64,000 nucleotides of DNA from Chitinophaga filiformis (GCF_023100805.1 NZ_CP095855.1:5497001-5561000), one strand, 5' to 3'; shown: positions 52,077 to 61,514, numbered from the stretch's first letter. Notes: generated from the sequence alone by a model not told the origin. Numbers and translations are program-made.

Positions 52077-52739
52077 TTACCTACTGGTAATCAACTCCTT
52101 AACCCTCGATATTTTATATACACAGCGACGGTCGCCGGCAATAATATGATCCACACGTTTCACTTCCGCTTCATCCCCCATAATCGCCTGAAAGGTATTC
52201 AGCTCGGAAGTACAAATGTTTGCACACTGTGTAGCCGCACAGCAGATAGGACAATGGTTCTCTATAAAGATGAAACCATCTTCCTCCTCACGCCATTCGG
52301 CCAGATACCCTTCCGAGGTGCGGATAGCAGCAAACTGTGCCAGTCTTTCTGCCAGGCCGGTCACCCCTTCAAGTTTACTCATATATTTCTCCTGCTGCTG
52401 GAACTCGCGTGCCGCCACTACTTTTTCAAGCGCAGCTTCCCCCAGTTCCTTGCGGATGGTCTCTATTATTTGCAGCGTCAGCTCCACATGCGTATCCGGA
52501 AAGTGAGCGTGGCCCAGCGGTGTAAGGTCCCAGATTTGAACAGGCCGGCCTACTCCTCTGGATGTTGTAGCCGACACCACAAGCCCTTCCTCTGCCAGCT
52601 TCAGCAGCTGCAGGCGGGCGCCCTCTCCTGTCATACGTAATGCGGCTGCCAGCATAGCGGCCGATTGAGGCCCCTTCGTCTTCAGTAACTGCAGGAACTT
52701 GTCGGCAGTTGCTTTTGTGATGGGTCTATAATTTTCCAA
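52077..52739 (-). CDS. sufR: SufR-like Fe-S-sensing repressor (TTG start)
   Basis: 220 residues with an N-terminal winged helix (KFLQLLKTKGPQSAAMLAAA, EGARLQLLKLAEEGLV) and a C-terminal cysteine site: C163 in NHCPI, C166, C167, C172, C176 in CANICTSEL, and C206 in RRCVYKI. The C163-x12-C176-x29-C206 spacing is close to that of cyanobacterial SufR, which carries a [4Fe-4S] cluster and represses suf genes. The only start giving a whole winged helix is TTG at 52737-52739 (MENYRPITKATADKF). It is divergent from the flavodoxin-fold gene and about 0.85 kb from sufA, so suf control is likely (inference). Confidence 0.82.
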   Translation of the reverse strand: MENYRPITKATADKFLQLLKTKGPQSAAMLAAALRMTGEGARLQLLKLAEEGLVVSATTSRGVGRPVQIWDLTPLGHAHFPDTHVELTLQIIETIRKELGEAALEKVVAAREFQQQEKYMSKLEGVTGLAERLAQFAAIRTSEGYLAEWREEEDGFIFIENHCPICCAATQCANICTSELNTFQAIMGDEAEVKRVDHIIAGDRRCVYKISRVKELITSR

Positions 52740-52747
52740 GTTATTAC

Positions 52748-52776
52748 TTGTTTTATTCTCAAATGTCGTAATTTTG
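52748..52776 (+). promoter_or_regulatory. Promoter between the SufR-like gene and the reductase gene
   Basis: TTG (52748-52750), 18-bp spacer, TAATTTTG (52769-52776), the Bacteroidota consensus. It reads toward the flavodoxin-fold reductase and suf genes and lies next to the repressor start, a natural place for repressor binding. Confidence 0.7.
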
Positions 52777-52831
52777 TAGGAGTTAAAAAAATTTGTTGCC
52801 AGAACAACAGCTTAAAACAGAGGAACATTAA

Positions 52832-53407
52832 ATGAACGTATTGATCTTCAACGGCACAATGGACAGTAGCCCCTATACCACTGCGAACCAGTTAACGGGC
52901 TATTTCGCGGAACAGTTCCGTCAAAAGGGATTTTCTACGGAGGTGTTCAGTCCTGTTGATGGCCATATACCGTTCTTTGCATATCCTAAGGGTGACATGC
53001 CCGATTCCGTTAAACATATGTGTGAAGTATTCCTGAAAGCGGATGTGCACGTATGGCTGACCCCTCTTTATCACGGGAGCATGACTGGTGTCATGAAGAA
53101 TACACTGGATTGGCTGGAGATGACCAGCAAGCTCAGTAATCCTTATTTAACGGGAAAGGTTGTAGCTTTGGTATGCTGGGGAGACGGTTCCCAGGCCATG
53201 CAGGGCATTAACGCAATGGATTCGGTAGCCAAAGCCCTCCGTGCATGGGTGCTGCCTTTTTCAGTGCCAATTATGAAAGAGCACTTATATGATGCTGAAA
53301 CTAAAACATTTACAGCGTCTTATAAAAATAAATTCGACAGGATGATCTCCCTGCTGGGAGACTCCAGGATCGGGGACAAAAAACCGGTGACTACCGGGAA
53401 TCCCTGA
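52832..53407 (+). CDS. NAD(P)H-dependent FMN reductase (flavodoxin fold)
   Basis: 191 residues. The flavodoxin-like pattern shows FNGTMDSSPYTTANQL (phosphate loop) and TPLYHGSMTGVMKNTLDWLE (isoalloxazine loop) as in NADPH-dependent FMN reductases of the ArsH/azoreductase group. It lies between the SufR-like repressor and sufA, and the C-terminus ends in KPVTTGNP. It may supply electrons or flavin for iron release during cluster assembly, but this is only contextual. Confidence 0.8.
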   Translation: MNVLIFNGTMDSSPYTTANQLTGYFAEQFRQKGFSTEVFSPVDGHIPFFAYPKGDMPDSVKHMCEVFLKADVHVWLTPLYHGSMTGVMKNTLDWLEMTSKLSNPYLTGKVVALVCWGDGSQAMQGINAMDSVAKALRAWVLPFSVPIMKEHLYDAETKTFTASYKNKFDRMISLLGDSRIGDKKPVTTGNP

Positions 53408-53423
53408 GCACCAGGACCGGAAG

Positions 53424-53450
53424 AGAACCGGTGACAGATACCGGGGTTCT
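53424..53450 (+). promoter_or_regulatory. Hairpin between the reductase gene and sufA
   Basis: AGAACCGGT / ACCGG-GGTTCT with a 2-nt bulge, 17 bp past the reductase stop. No U-run follows; attenuation or mRNA processing are possible. Confidence 0.4.
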
Positions 53451-53585
53451 ACCGCCAACTGATCAGGAAGGAGAAAACAACTCCCTGGTCTGCACACAAG
53501 CCAGAGGAAAACCGGCAATTCACAAGCAAGGCTTCTCCGGTCATTAATAATCATACAAGGTGAAATCTGTATAAAAGGAAGCAAT

Positions 53586-53915
53586 ATGATAACAGTATCA
53601 GAAAAAGCGGGCGAATATATAAAGGCGCTTATGGTCAAGGAGAATCACGCTCCCGGCACCTTTGTACGCGTTGGCGTAAAAGGCGGCGGTTGCTCAGGAC
53701 TGGAATATGTGTTGAAATTTGAAGCGGACAACCATCAGGATGGTGACCAGACCTTTGAAGATAAAGGCGTAAAGATCGTGGTGCAGATGAAAAGCCTCCT
53801 GTACCTATATGGCACTGAACTGGACTATTCAGATGGTCTCAATGGTAAAGGGCTTTACTTTAACAATCCTAACGCTACCCGTACCTGTAGCTGTGGGGAA
53901 AGCTTCGCGGTGTAA
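53586..53915 (+). CDS. sufA: SufA/IscA-type Fe-S carrier
   Basis: 109-residue HesB-family A-type carrier. The three cluster-binding cysteines are C36 (GGGCSGLEY) and the C-terminal pair C101/C103 (TCSCGESF). It accepts clusters from SufBCD and passes them to targets. First gene of the suf operon, preceded by a 178-bp gap. Confidence 0.94.
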   Translation: MITVSEKAGEYIKALMVKENHAPGTFVRVGVKGGGCSGLEYVLKFEADNHQDGDQTFEDKGVKIVVQMKSLLYLYGTELDYSDGLNGKGLYFNNPNATRTCSCGESFAV

Positions 53916-53960
53916 TCCTTTATCACCTCGGGCTTCTGCATTACTTAATTAACTGGGAAA

Positions 53961-55406
53961 ATGAGAAACAGCAACGAAATAATAGATGACATAGCCAACC
54001 GGGAATACGAGTTTGGCTTTACTACCGACATCGAGATGGATATGGCGCCGGTGGGTCTGAATGAAGACACCATCCGCTTTATCTCTGCTAAAAAGGAAGA
54101 ACCGCAATGGATGCTGGAGTGGCGCCTGAAAGGCTTCCAGGCCTTTAAAAAGATGCAGTTCCCCAAATGGCAGCACTTTGAGATGCCTGAACTGGACCTT
54201 CAGAAGCTTTCCTACTATGCCGCACCTAAGAAAAAGAAACAACTCAACAGCCTGGACGAAGTAGATCCTGAGCTGCTGGCAACTTTCGAAAAACTGGGCA
54301 TTCCTATCAATGAACAGAAAGCACTGGCCGGCGTTGCTGTAGACGTTGTTTTTGACAGCGTTTCCGTTGCCACTACTTTCAAGGAAAAATTAAACGAACT
54401 GGGCATCATCTTCTGCTCATTCGGTGAAGCAGTAAGGACCCATCCCGACCTGGTTAAGAAATACCTGGGTACTGTAGTACCTCATTCCGATAACATATTT
54501 GCCGCCCTGAATGCTGCGGTATTCTCCGACGGCTCTTTCGTATACATTCCGAAAGGCGTGCGCTGCCCGATGGAACTGAGCACCTACTTCCGTATCAATG
54601 CGGAAAATACCGGCCAGTTTGAGCGTACCCTGATCATTGCCGACGACAACTCTTACGTTAGCTACCTGGAAGGCTGTACCGCTCCAAAGCGTGATGAGAA
54701 CCAGCTGCATGCTGCAGTGGTGGAACTGATCGCCCTGGATCATGCAGAGATCAAATACTCTACCGTACAGAACTGGTACCCGGGCGATAAAGATGGTAAC
54801 GGCGGTATCTACAACTTCGTGACCAAACGTGGTATCTGTAAAGGGAACAGCAGTAAGATCTCCTGGACACAGGTAGAAACAGGTTCTGCCATCACCTGGA
54901 AATATCCGAGCGTGATCCTGCAGGGCGACGATGCTGAGGGTGAATTCTACTCAGTAGCCGTAACCCGCAACAAACAGATCGCTGACACCGGTACCAAGAT
55001 CTATCACCTGGGCCGTAACACCCGCAGCCGTATCATTTCAAAAGGTATATCTGCCGGCCATAGCGATAATACTTACCGCGGTCTGGTACAGGTAGGGCCA
55101 CGCGCTGCCAATGCACGTAACTTTACCCAGTGTGACTCCCTGCTGATCGGCGATCGCTGCGGTGCACACACTTTCCCTTACATCGAATCCAGGAACAGTA
55201 CTGCTACCGTAGAACACGAAGCAACTACGTCCAAGATCGGTGAAGACCAGATCTTCTATCTGAATCAGCGTGGCATAGATACAGAAAAAGCAGTAGCACT
55301 GATCGTGAACGGTTATGCACAGGAAGTGCTGAACCAGCTCCCGATGGAGTTTGCGGTAGAAGCCCGGAAACTGCTTTCTATCACACTGGAAGGAAGCGTA
55401 GGATAA
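53961..55406 (+). CDS. sufB: SufB, Fe-S assembly scaffold subunit
   Basis: 481 residues of right-handed beta-helix type. Family hallmarks: [32 protein letters not shown] and [24 protein letters not shown] (cut here), which includes the conserved C-terminal cysteine region. SufB forms the SufBC2D scaffold on which clusters are built with sulfur from SufS/SufE. Confidence 0.97.
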   Translation: MRNSNEIIDDIANREYEFGFTTDIEMDMAPVGLNEDTIRFISAKKEEPQWMLEWRLKGFQAFKKMQFPKWQHFEMPELDLQKLSYYAAPKKKKQLNSLDEVDPELLATFEKLGIPINEQKALAGVAVDVVFDSVSVATTFKEKLNELGIIFCSFGEAVRTHPDLVKKYLGTVVPHSDNIFAALNAAVFSDGSFVYIPKGVRCPMELSTYFRINAENTGQFERTLIIADDNSYVSYLEGCTAPKRDENQLHAAVVELIALDHAEIKYSTVQNWYPGDKDGNGGIYNFVTKRGICKGNSSKISWTQVETGSAITWKYPSVILQGDDAEGEFYSVAVTRNKQIADTGTKIYHLGRNTRSRIISKGISAGHSDNTYRGLVQVGPRAANARNFTQCDSLLIGDRCGAHTFPYIESRNSTATVEHEATTSKIGEDQIFYLNQRGIDTEKAVALIVNGYAQEVLNQLPMEFAVEARKLLSITLEGSVG

Positions 55407-55449
55407 TAAAACAATTTACAAAGCAAAAACAACAGAGAAACATACAATC

Positions 55450-56214
55450 ATGCTGACGATTAAAAATCTGCACGCAGAAGTAGACGGTAAACAAATCCTG
55501 AAAGGCATCAACCTCGAAATCAGGAAGGGAGAAATGCATGCTATCATGGGCCCCAACGGTTCAGGAAAAAGCTCGCTGTCTTCTGTGCTGGCGGGTCGTG
55601 AAAATTATACTGTAACACAGGGCGAAGTGATCTTCGAAGGGAAAAACCTGCTGGACATGTCTCCCGAAGACCGTGCACGCGAAGGCCTCTTCCTGGCGTT
55701 CCAGTATCCCGTTGAAATTCCGGGTGTGTCCAACCTGCATTTCCTCAAGACTGCGTTGAATGAGATCAGGACTTACCATAATCTGCCTGCGCTGGAATCA
55801 AAAGAATTCCTGAAGCTGACAAAAGAAAAACAGCAGCTGGTGGATTTTAACGCGAACCTGATGAACCGTTCTCTGAACGAAGGCTTCTCCGGCGGTGAGA
55901 AAAAGAGGAATGAAGTGTTCCAGCTGGCAATGCTCGATCCGAAATTAGCCATCCTGGATGAGACTGATTCCGGCCTCGACATCGACGCCCTCCGCATCGT
56001 GGCTGCCGGCGTGAACAAGCTGCGCAGTGCAGATAAGGCTTTTATGGTTATTACCCACTACCAGCGCCTGCTGGAATACATCGTGCCTGATTTCGTGCAC
56101 GTACTGTATAATGGTCAGATCGTTAAGACCGGTACCAAAGAACTGGCACTGGAACTGGAAGAAAAAGGCTACGACTGGCTGAAAGAAGAGGTACACCAGA
56201 AAGAATCTGTATAA
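55450..56214 (+). CDS. sufC: SufC, ABC-type ATPase of Fe-S assembly
   Basis: 254 residues. Walker A GPNGSGKSS (about 36-44), signature LNEGFSGGEKKRNEV, Walker B LAILDETDSGLDIDAL and the H-loop VITHYQRLL. Drives conformational change of the SufBCD complex. It lies between sufB and sufD with short gaps. Confidence 0.97.
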   Translation: MLTIKNLHAEVDGKQILKGINLEIRKGEMHAIMGPNGSGKSSLSSVLAGRENYTVTQGEVIFEGKNLLDMSPEDRAREGLFLAFQYPVEIPGVSNLHFLKTALNEIRTYHNLPALESKEFLKLTKEKQQLVDFNANLMNRSLNEGFSGGEKKRNEVFQLAMLDPKLAILDETDSGLDIDALRIVAAGVNKLRSADKAFMVITHYQRLLEYIVPDFVHVLYNGQIVKTGTKELALELEEKGYDWLKEEVHQKESV

Positions 56215-56226
56215 CGCAAAAAGAAC

Positions 56227-57546
56227 ATGACGAGCGATAAATCATTTTACGACTTTATATCCAATGGGGTACCTGGTCCCGAGCAGAAAGTAGATGCGGA
56301 TAACGCCATCCTTCCTGCCCGCAAGCTGGCATTCAGCCGCTTCAAGGAACTGGGCCTGCCTACGATTAAAACTGAAGAGTGGCGCTATACCAACATCCAG
56401 CGTTATCTCAAAGACGCCTTTACCCTGGCACAGGAAGAACAAGGTACTGTAACGGCAGACCAACTGAAAGCTGCCGGCATCCCGCACCTGGACAGCTACC
56501 GCGCTGTACTGGTGAACGGACGCCTCCAGGCCGACCTCTCTACCCTGCCTTCCGGTGGTAAAGTGACCGTTTCCAAGCTGAGCGATGCTGCCGGCAATGC
56601 ACAGCTGCAGGCATGGTTCGATAAACATCCGCACCTGCAGTCGCAACCCTTTGCTGCACTGAACGCCGCCCTCTTCTCCGATGGCCTGTTCATCGAAGCA
56701 GGCACGAACGCCAGCCTGGATAAACCTTTACATATCATTCATGTATATACCGCTTCCGCCAATGCTTTCATTCAGCCCCGCCACCTGGTGGTACTGCATA
56801 AGAGCGCTACACTGGAAGTAATTGAAAGCGCTGTTGGTATCAGTGAGAATGCGATCGCTTTCGTAAATGCTGTAACGGAAGTAGTGCTGGAAGAGAATGC
56901 AGAACTCTGGCACTATAACATCCAGAACACCATAAAGAACAGCCGTCATATCTACCATACTTCTGCTACCCAGAAGGCTGACAGCCGTTATCATCACTTT
57001 AACTTTACCCTGCCATCTGCAGAACTGACCCGTAATAACCTCAGCGTAGCGCTGACAGGCAGCAATACGGAAACCAATCTGCACGGGCTCTACCTGGCTA
57101 CAGGTTCCCAGCATGTTGACAACCACACTTTTGTGGATCACCTCGTGCCTAACTGTAACAGTAATGAGCTCTACAAGGGCGTGCTGCTGGACGACGCCAA
57201 CGGCGTATTCACCGGCAGGATCCATGTAAACCAGGATGCGCAGAAAACAAATGCTTTCCAGCAGAACAACAACCTGCTGATGAGCGAAAAGGCCAACATC
57301 AACTCACAACCTCAGCTTGAAATATTTGCAGATGATGTGAAATGCAGCCACGGTTTTACCGTAGGACGCTTCAGTGATGAAGCACTGTTCTACCTGCGCT
57401 CCCGTGGTATTGGTGCAGAAGCCGCTAAATCACTGCTGGTAAATGCTTTCGCATTCGATATTACCGACCAGGTACACATACCGGCTTTACAGGATTTCCT
57501 CGCAGAAAAGATCCGCCAGTATGTAGCCGGCGCTATCAATAATTAA
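56227..57546 (+). CDS. sufD: SufD, Fe-S assembly scaffold subunit
   Basis: 439 residues, paralogous to SufB. It has the C-terminal ADDVKCSHGFTVGRFSDEALFYLRSRGI block with conserved C and H used for cluster assembly on the SufB-SufD interface. The start ATG is 12 bp after the sufC stop. A hairpin lies between this gene and sufS. Confidence 0.96.
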   Translation: MTSDKSFYDFISNGVPGPEQKVDADNAILPARKLAFSRFKELGLPTIKTEEWRYTNIQRYLKDAFTLAQEEQGTVTADQLKAAGIPHLDSYRAVLVNGRLQADLSTLPSGGKVTVSKLSDAAGNAQLQAWFDKHPHLQSQPFAALNAALFSDGLFIEAGTNASLDKPLHIIHVYTASANAFIQPRHLVVLHKSATLEVIESAVGISENAIAFVNAVTEVVLEENAELWHYNIQNTIKNSRHIYHTSATQKADSRYHHFNFTLPSAELTRNNLSVALTGSNTETNLHGLYLATGSQHVDNHTFVDHLVPNCNSNELYKGVLLDDANGVFTGRIHVNQDAQKTNAFQQNNNLLMSEKANINSQPQLEIFADDVKCSHGFTVGRFSDEALFYLRSRGIGAEAAKSLLVNAFAFDITDQVHIPALQDFLAEKIRQYVAGAINN

Positions 57547-57573
57547 TTCGATCAGAAATTCCGATCTTTGCAC

Positions 57574-57604
57574 GAGGTCATCCAGGTTCTTCCCGGATGA
57601 CCTC
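57574..57604 (+). promoter_or_regulatory. Hairpin between sufD and sufS
   Basis: Perfect 10-bp stem GAGGTCATCC / GGATGACCTC with an 11-nt loop. The right arm contains an ATG (57597) in frame with sufS. A GATCTTTG box, near TAnnTTTG, lies just upstream (57563-57570). It may be an attenuator or differential-stability element. Confidence 0.5.
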
Positions 57605-57641
57605 TGATGCTTCAGAGAGGACCGATAAACTACAGCGTATT

Positions 57642-58889
57642 ATGCAACACGTACCAGACATCACTGTTCCGGCAATAGATATAGAGAAGATAAGAAAGGA
57701 TTTCCCGCTGTTACAGGAAAAAGTATATGGATTACCACTCGTATATCTCGATAATGCAGCTACTACCCAGAAGCCGCAGATCGTGCTGGATACGTTAATG
57801 CACTACTATCTCCATCTCAACAGCAACGTACACCGCGGTGTACACCACCTCAGCCAGGAAGCGACCGCCGCTTACGAGAATTCCCGTAAGACCATCGCCT
57901 CCTTCCTCAATGCCCGTAAACCGGAAGAGGTCATCTTTACCAAGGGAACTACTGACAGTATCAACCTGGTAGCCTACTCCTTCGGACGCGGCGAGATCAA
58001 ACCAGGCGATGTGGTACTGGTATCGGCTATGGAACACCACTCCAACATCGTTCCCTGGCAGATGATGTGTGAAGACAGGGGTGCAGAACTGAAAGTCATC
58101 CCCATGGACGAAAACGGGGAACTGATCATGTCAGCGTTCTCTGCCCTGCTGAGCGACAAAGTGAAGATCATCGCCCTGACATACGTATCCAACTCCCTCG
58201 GTACTGTTAATCCCGTACGCGATATTATAGCCCAGGCACATGCCCGTAACATCCCCGTACTGCTCGACGCAGCACAGGCAGTACAGCATATGCCGGTGGA
58301 TGTTCAGGAGCTGGATGTAGACTTCCTCGTATTCTCCGGTCATAAGATATACGGTCCTACCGGCACCGGCGTACTCTATGGTAAGGAAGAATGGCTGGAC
58401 AGGCTGCCTCCTTACCAGGGCGGCGGCGATATGATCAAGACCGTTACCTTCGCCAAAACTATTTACAACGTACTGCCGTACAAGTTTGAAGCCGGTACGC
58501 CCGACATCAGCGGCGCCATTGCCCTGGAAGCCGCTATAAAATACGTACAACAGGTAGGTGTTGAAAATATCCAGGCATGGGAAGAACAACTGGTAGATTA
58601 TGCTGCGCAACAGCTGCAACAGATCGAAGGCCTGCGCTTCATCGGCAAACCAGCGCATCGCTCCGGCGCCATCTCTTTCCTGGTGGACGACATTCACCCC
58701 TATGACCTCGGCGAACTGCTGGACAAACAGGGTATTGCTATCCGTACCGGCCATCATTGCGCTGAACCTGTAATGGGCTTCTTCTGCATCCCTGGCACCG
58801 TACGTGCATCCTTTGCCATGTATACCACTTTCGAAGATATAGACAGATTAGTAGCCGGCATTAAAAAGGCCGCCGCTATGTTAAGATAA
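57642..58889 (+). CDS. sufS: SufS, group II cysteine desulfurase
   Basis: 415 residues from ATG at 57642 (MQHVPDITVPAIDIEKIRKD). An upstream in-frame ATG at 57597 lies inside the hairpin arm, so the internal start is preferred. PLP lysine K235 in VFSGHKIYGPTGTG and catalytic C373 in RTGHHCAEPVM are present; the short Cys-loop is that of group II. It supplies sulfur to SufE/SufB. Confidence 0.95.
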   Translation: MQHVPDITVPAIDIEKIRKDFPLLQEKVYGLPLVYLDNAATTQKPQIVLDTLMHYYLHLNSNVHRGVHHLSQEATAAYENSRKTIASFLNARKPEEVIFTKGTTDSINLVAYSFGRGEIKPGDVVLVSAMEHHSNIVPWQMMCEDRGAELKVIPMDENGELIMSAFSALLSDKVKIIALTYVSNSLGTVNPVRDIIAQAHARNIPVLLDAAQAVQHMPVDVQELDVDFLVFSGHKIYGPTGTGVLYGKEEWLDRLPPYQGGGDMIKTVTFAKTIYNVLPYKFEAGTPDISGAIALEAAIKYVQQVGVENIQAWEEQLVDYAAQQLQQIEGLRFIGKPAHRSGAISFLVDDIHPYDLGELLDKQGIAIRTGHHCAEPVMGFFCIPGTVRASFAMYTTFEDIDRLVAGIKKAAAMLR

Positions 58890-58896
58890 CAGGATT

Positions 58897-59343
58897 ATGA
58901 CTATCAAAGAAAAACAGGACGAACTGATATCAGACTTCTCCTTCATGGAGAACTGGATGGATAAATACGAGCATATTATTCAACTGGGTAAGGAACTTCC
59001 GCTGATAGACGAAAAATATAAAACGCCCGATCACCTCATCAAGGGCTGCCAGTCGCAGGTATGGCTGCATACCGAGATGCAGGACGGGAAACTGGTCTTC
59101 ACCGCCGACAGTGACGCCGTGATCACCAAAGGCTTAGTGAGCCTGATGATCACCGTATTCTCCGGGCATACGCCTAAAGAGATCGCGGAATCTGAAATAT
59201 ACTTTATTGATGCGATCGGATTGAGCAGTCATCTCTCTCCTACCCGTTCCAACGGGTTACTGAGCATGCTCAAGCAGATCAAGTTATATGCAGTTGCCTA
59301 TGAGGCAAAATCTCAATCACAAAAAAACGGCAAAGAGCTATGA
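58897..59343 (+). CDS. sufE: SufE sulfur acceptor
   Basis: 148 residues. C51 in LIKGCQSQVWLH accepts persulfide sulfur from SufS and enhances its activity. It begins 7 bp after sufS and overlaps the next gene by 4 bp (ATGA). Confidence 0.95.
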   Translation: MTIKEKQDELISDFSFMENWMDKYEHIIQLGKELPLIDEKYKTPDHLIKGCQSQVWLHTEMQDGKLVFTADSDAVITKGLVSLMITVFSGHTPKEIAESEIYFIDAIGLSSHLSPTRSNGLLSMLKQIKLYAVAYEAKSQSQKNGKEL

Positions 59344-59657
59344 GCGAAAATACATTGACACTACGCGACAGGATTGAAGAGGTGCTGCGCACAGTATATG
59401 ATCCGGAGATACCGGTGAATATCTTTGAGCTGGGCCTTGTATATGAAATAAGGATAGGCGATAATAACCGCGTTGCCATCACCATGACATTGACAGCACC
59501 GGGTTGTCCCGTAGCCGGCGATATCATACGTGAAGTAGATGAGAAAGTGAGGGATATTGAAGGCGTATCTGATGTGGATGTGACCCTGACCTTCGACCCA
59601 CCATGGACGAAGGAGATGATGAGTGAAGAAGCCAAACTGGAATTGGGCTTCATGTAA
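59340..59657 (+). CDS. sufT: SUF-associated DUF59 (MIP18/SufT-like) protein
   Basis: 105 residues. The DUF59 fold is shown by VYDPEIPVNIFELGLVYEI and LTAPGCPVAGDIIREV, the latter with the conserved cysteine. Such proteins act late in Fe-S maturation, as SufT does. Overlap with sufE implies translational coupling; it is the last suf gene. Confidence 0.92.
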   Translation: MSENTLTLRDRIEEVLRTVYDPEIPVNIFELGLVYEIRIGDNNRVAITMTLTAPGCPVAGDIIREVDEKVRDIEGVSDVDVTLTFDPPWTKEMMSEEAKLELGFM

Positions 59658-59675
59658 ACTGACAAGAAATTACAT

Positions 59676-59713
59676 AAAGGCTGTCTCAAAATTTTATTGA
59701 GCAGCCTTTTTTT
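59676..59713 (+). terminator. Terminator of the suf operon
   Basis: AAAGGCTG-T-CTCAA / TTGAG-CAGCCTT followed by a T-run of seven. Confidence 0.9.
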
Positions 59714-59969
59714 ATTGGAACTACTGATGCCGCCAGGTAGTTGTGAAGTCCGCCGGAACTGTTTGCCCCTGGGGGCATTTCAGTCGTTGATGTTTCCTCT
59801 CTGTTTTTCCCCGATGATTTCTTTCCTGTTGGTGCTCACCTGGTTATGGGAATATCTTCCACAGTAAACGATACCTGTCCTGTTACATCAGCATGCACAT
59901 TCTCATACAAGTGTCTGTTTCCATTTTTCCTTTAAACATTCATAACAGTCGGTTTGTTATTAGGTTTCC

Positions 59970-59977
59970 TACCTTTG
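59970..59977 (+). promoter_or_regulatory. -7 box before the DUF937 gene
   Basis: TACCTTTG, perfect TAnnTTTG. The nearest TTTG upstream is at 13-bp spacing, shorter than usual. Confidence 0.55.
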
Positions 59978-60005
59978 TCATCTTATTACCTTATAAAACT
60001 CGGTT

Positions 60006-60527
60006 ATGTTTGAACAATTAACACAACTCATCCAGCAAAGCGGTCTGCAATCTGTCATTAACAATCCCGAAGTACCTAACGAGCATAATGACGCTGTGAT
60101 CGCCGAAGCGCAGCACTCCATTCTGTCCACCTTCAGCCAACTGAATGCCAATGGCGAAACACAACAGGTAAATGAAGCGCTTGCATCTGCTGATCATCCT
60201 GTTACGCAGAACATTCAACAGAACTTCGCCGGCAACATCATGGAAAAGTTTGGCATCAATAGTGCTACAGCTACAAGCATTGCTGCCACCTTGATCCCAA
60301 CCGTACTGAACGCCATTAAAGGTGGCGGTGGCTCCGGCCATGGTGTGGGCAATGGCTTCAACATCCAGGACATTTTATCGTCCCTGGGCGGCACTAACTC
60401 CGGTAGTGGCGGTTTTGGCAGCGGCAATATCCAGAGCTCTATCAATAGTATTGGCGGCAAACTGGGCTTAGATAAAGATGGAGACGGCGATGTTGATCTG
60501 AACGATATTACAAAGATGTTCAGGTAA
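60006..60527 (+). CDS. DUF937-like protein with C-terminal EF-hand-like motif
   Basis: 173 residues. The helical N-terminal part resembles DUF937 (LTQLIQQSGLQSVINN, SATATSIAATLIPTVLNAIK), then a Gly/Ser-rich linker, then LDKDGDGDVDLNDI, a calcium-binding loop of EF-hand or dockerin type near residue 155. No signal peptide. It begins a three-gene run with BON and SH3 proteins on one strand. Confidence 0.75.
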   Translation: MFEQLTQLIQQSGLQSVINNPEVPNEHNDAVIAEAQHSILSTFSQLNANGETQQVNEALASADHPVTQNIQQNFAGNIMEKFGINSATATSIAATLIPTVLNAIKGGGGSGHGVGNGFNIQDILSSLGGTNSGSGGFGSGNIQSSINSIGGKLGLDKDGDGDVDLNDITKMFR

Positions 60528-60566
60528 TTATCAGATGGAATTTTCTCACCATTCCAACCAATAATT

Positions 60567-61073
60567 ATGAGCAAAAAACAATTGAGCACTGCTATCCTTT
60601 GTATGGTATTCGCTGCCATGGTAGCCTGTAAGGCGAAACCCAACGACACGCAGATCCAGGCTAAAGTTTCGGAACAACTCAGCAGCATGCCGGAAGTAAC
60701 GGCTGATGTCAAAGACGGTGTCGTAACCCTGTCGGGCAATGTTGCTGACGACGCGACCAAAGCCTCTGCGGAAGCATCCGTGAAATCGACTGAAGGGGTG
60801 AAAAGCGTTGTCAACAACATCATGGTGACACCTGCTGCTCCGCCGCCGCCACCGGCTACTGACACTGCCGCCATCGCCAATCCTGCCGATGAAGCGCTCC
60901 GTACCGGTGTTACGAACATCTCAAAAGATTTCCCCGGCGCCGACATTAAAGTCGATGCAGGCGTTATCACGGTTACGGGTGAACTCTCTGCCACTAAATG
61001 GAAGACGCTGAAGCAGGCTTTGGATGCCTTGCATCCTAAGAAAGTAGATGCCTCAGGTCTGAAAGTAAAATAA
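60567..61073 (+). CDS. BON-domain lipoprotein
   Basis: 168 residues with a lipoprotein signal (AILCMVFAAMVACKAK, lipid on the Cys). Two BON domains follow, about 28-90 and 105-165 (VTADVKDGVVTLSGNVADDA and IKVDAGVITVTGELSATKWK). BON proteins such as OsmY bind membranes and protect the envelope. The linker is proline-rich (APPPPPATD). Confidence 0.85.
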   Translation: MSKKQLSTAILCMVFAAMVACKAKPNDTQIQAKVSEQLSSMPEVTADVKDGVVTLSGNVADDATKASAEASVKSTEGVKSVVNNIMVTPAAPPPPPATDTAAIANPADEALRTGVTNISKDFPGADIKVDAGVITVTGELSATKWKTLKQALDALHPKKVDASGLKVK

Positions 61074-61091
61074 CCTTCTAAATCACTGTTT

Positions 61092-61514
61092 ATGTCATTA
61101 CAGGATAAATACAAGGAACTGATAGATACTGCGAGATCTGCCGGCACCGGTAATCTCCAGGTGAATGAACAGGAAGGCGTATTACACATCAGTGGCGAGG
61201 CGCCTAGTGGTGCTGTCAAGGACAATCTGTGGAATATCTACGGAAAGATTGATCCTAATTTCCTCAGCGGCGATGTTGTCATGGATATCAAAGTGGCGAC
61301 GGCTGTTGAGGGGGCGAAACTGGAGGTAGTAACTCAATCGTCCAATCTCAATGTGCGGAAGGGCCCTGGTGTTGATCAACCGATTATAGGCAAGGCCGCG
61401 CATGCGGAGGTTGTTACATTGATCAGTAAGCATAGTGATCAGTGGTGGTTGATCCGTACTAAAGACGGTGAGGAGGGATATGCGCATGCGCAATATCTCC
61501 GGCCGGTTGAATGA
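61092..61514 (+). CDS. SH3b-domain protein
   Basis: 140 residues. The N-terminal half (DKYKELIDTARSAGTGNLQV) is BON-like and lacks a signal peptide. The C-terminal SH3b domain shows SNLNVRKGPGVDQPIIGKA and WWLIRTKDGEEGYAHAQYL. The pattern suggests peptidoglycan or envelope contact. Last of a three-gene run and followed by a terminator. Confidence 0.8.
   Translation: MSLQDKYKELIDTARSAGTGNLQVNEQEGVLHISGEAPSGAVKDNLWNIYGKIDPNFLSGDVVMDIKVATAVEGAKLEVVTQSSNLNVRKGPGVDQPIIGKAAHAEVVTLISKHSDQWWLIRTKDGEEGYAHAQYLRPVE

Larger units (their letters stand above)
59658..60005. other. 348-bp intergenic region
   Basis: It contains the suf terminator and a TACCTTTG -7 box (59970-59977) 28 nt before the next ATG. 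Nothing else was seen. Confidence 0.6.
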
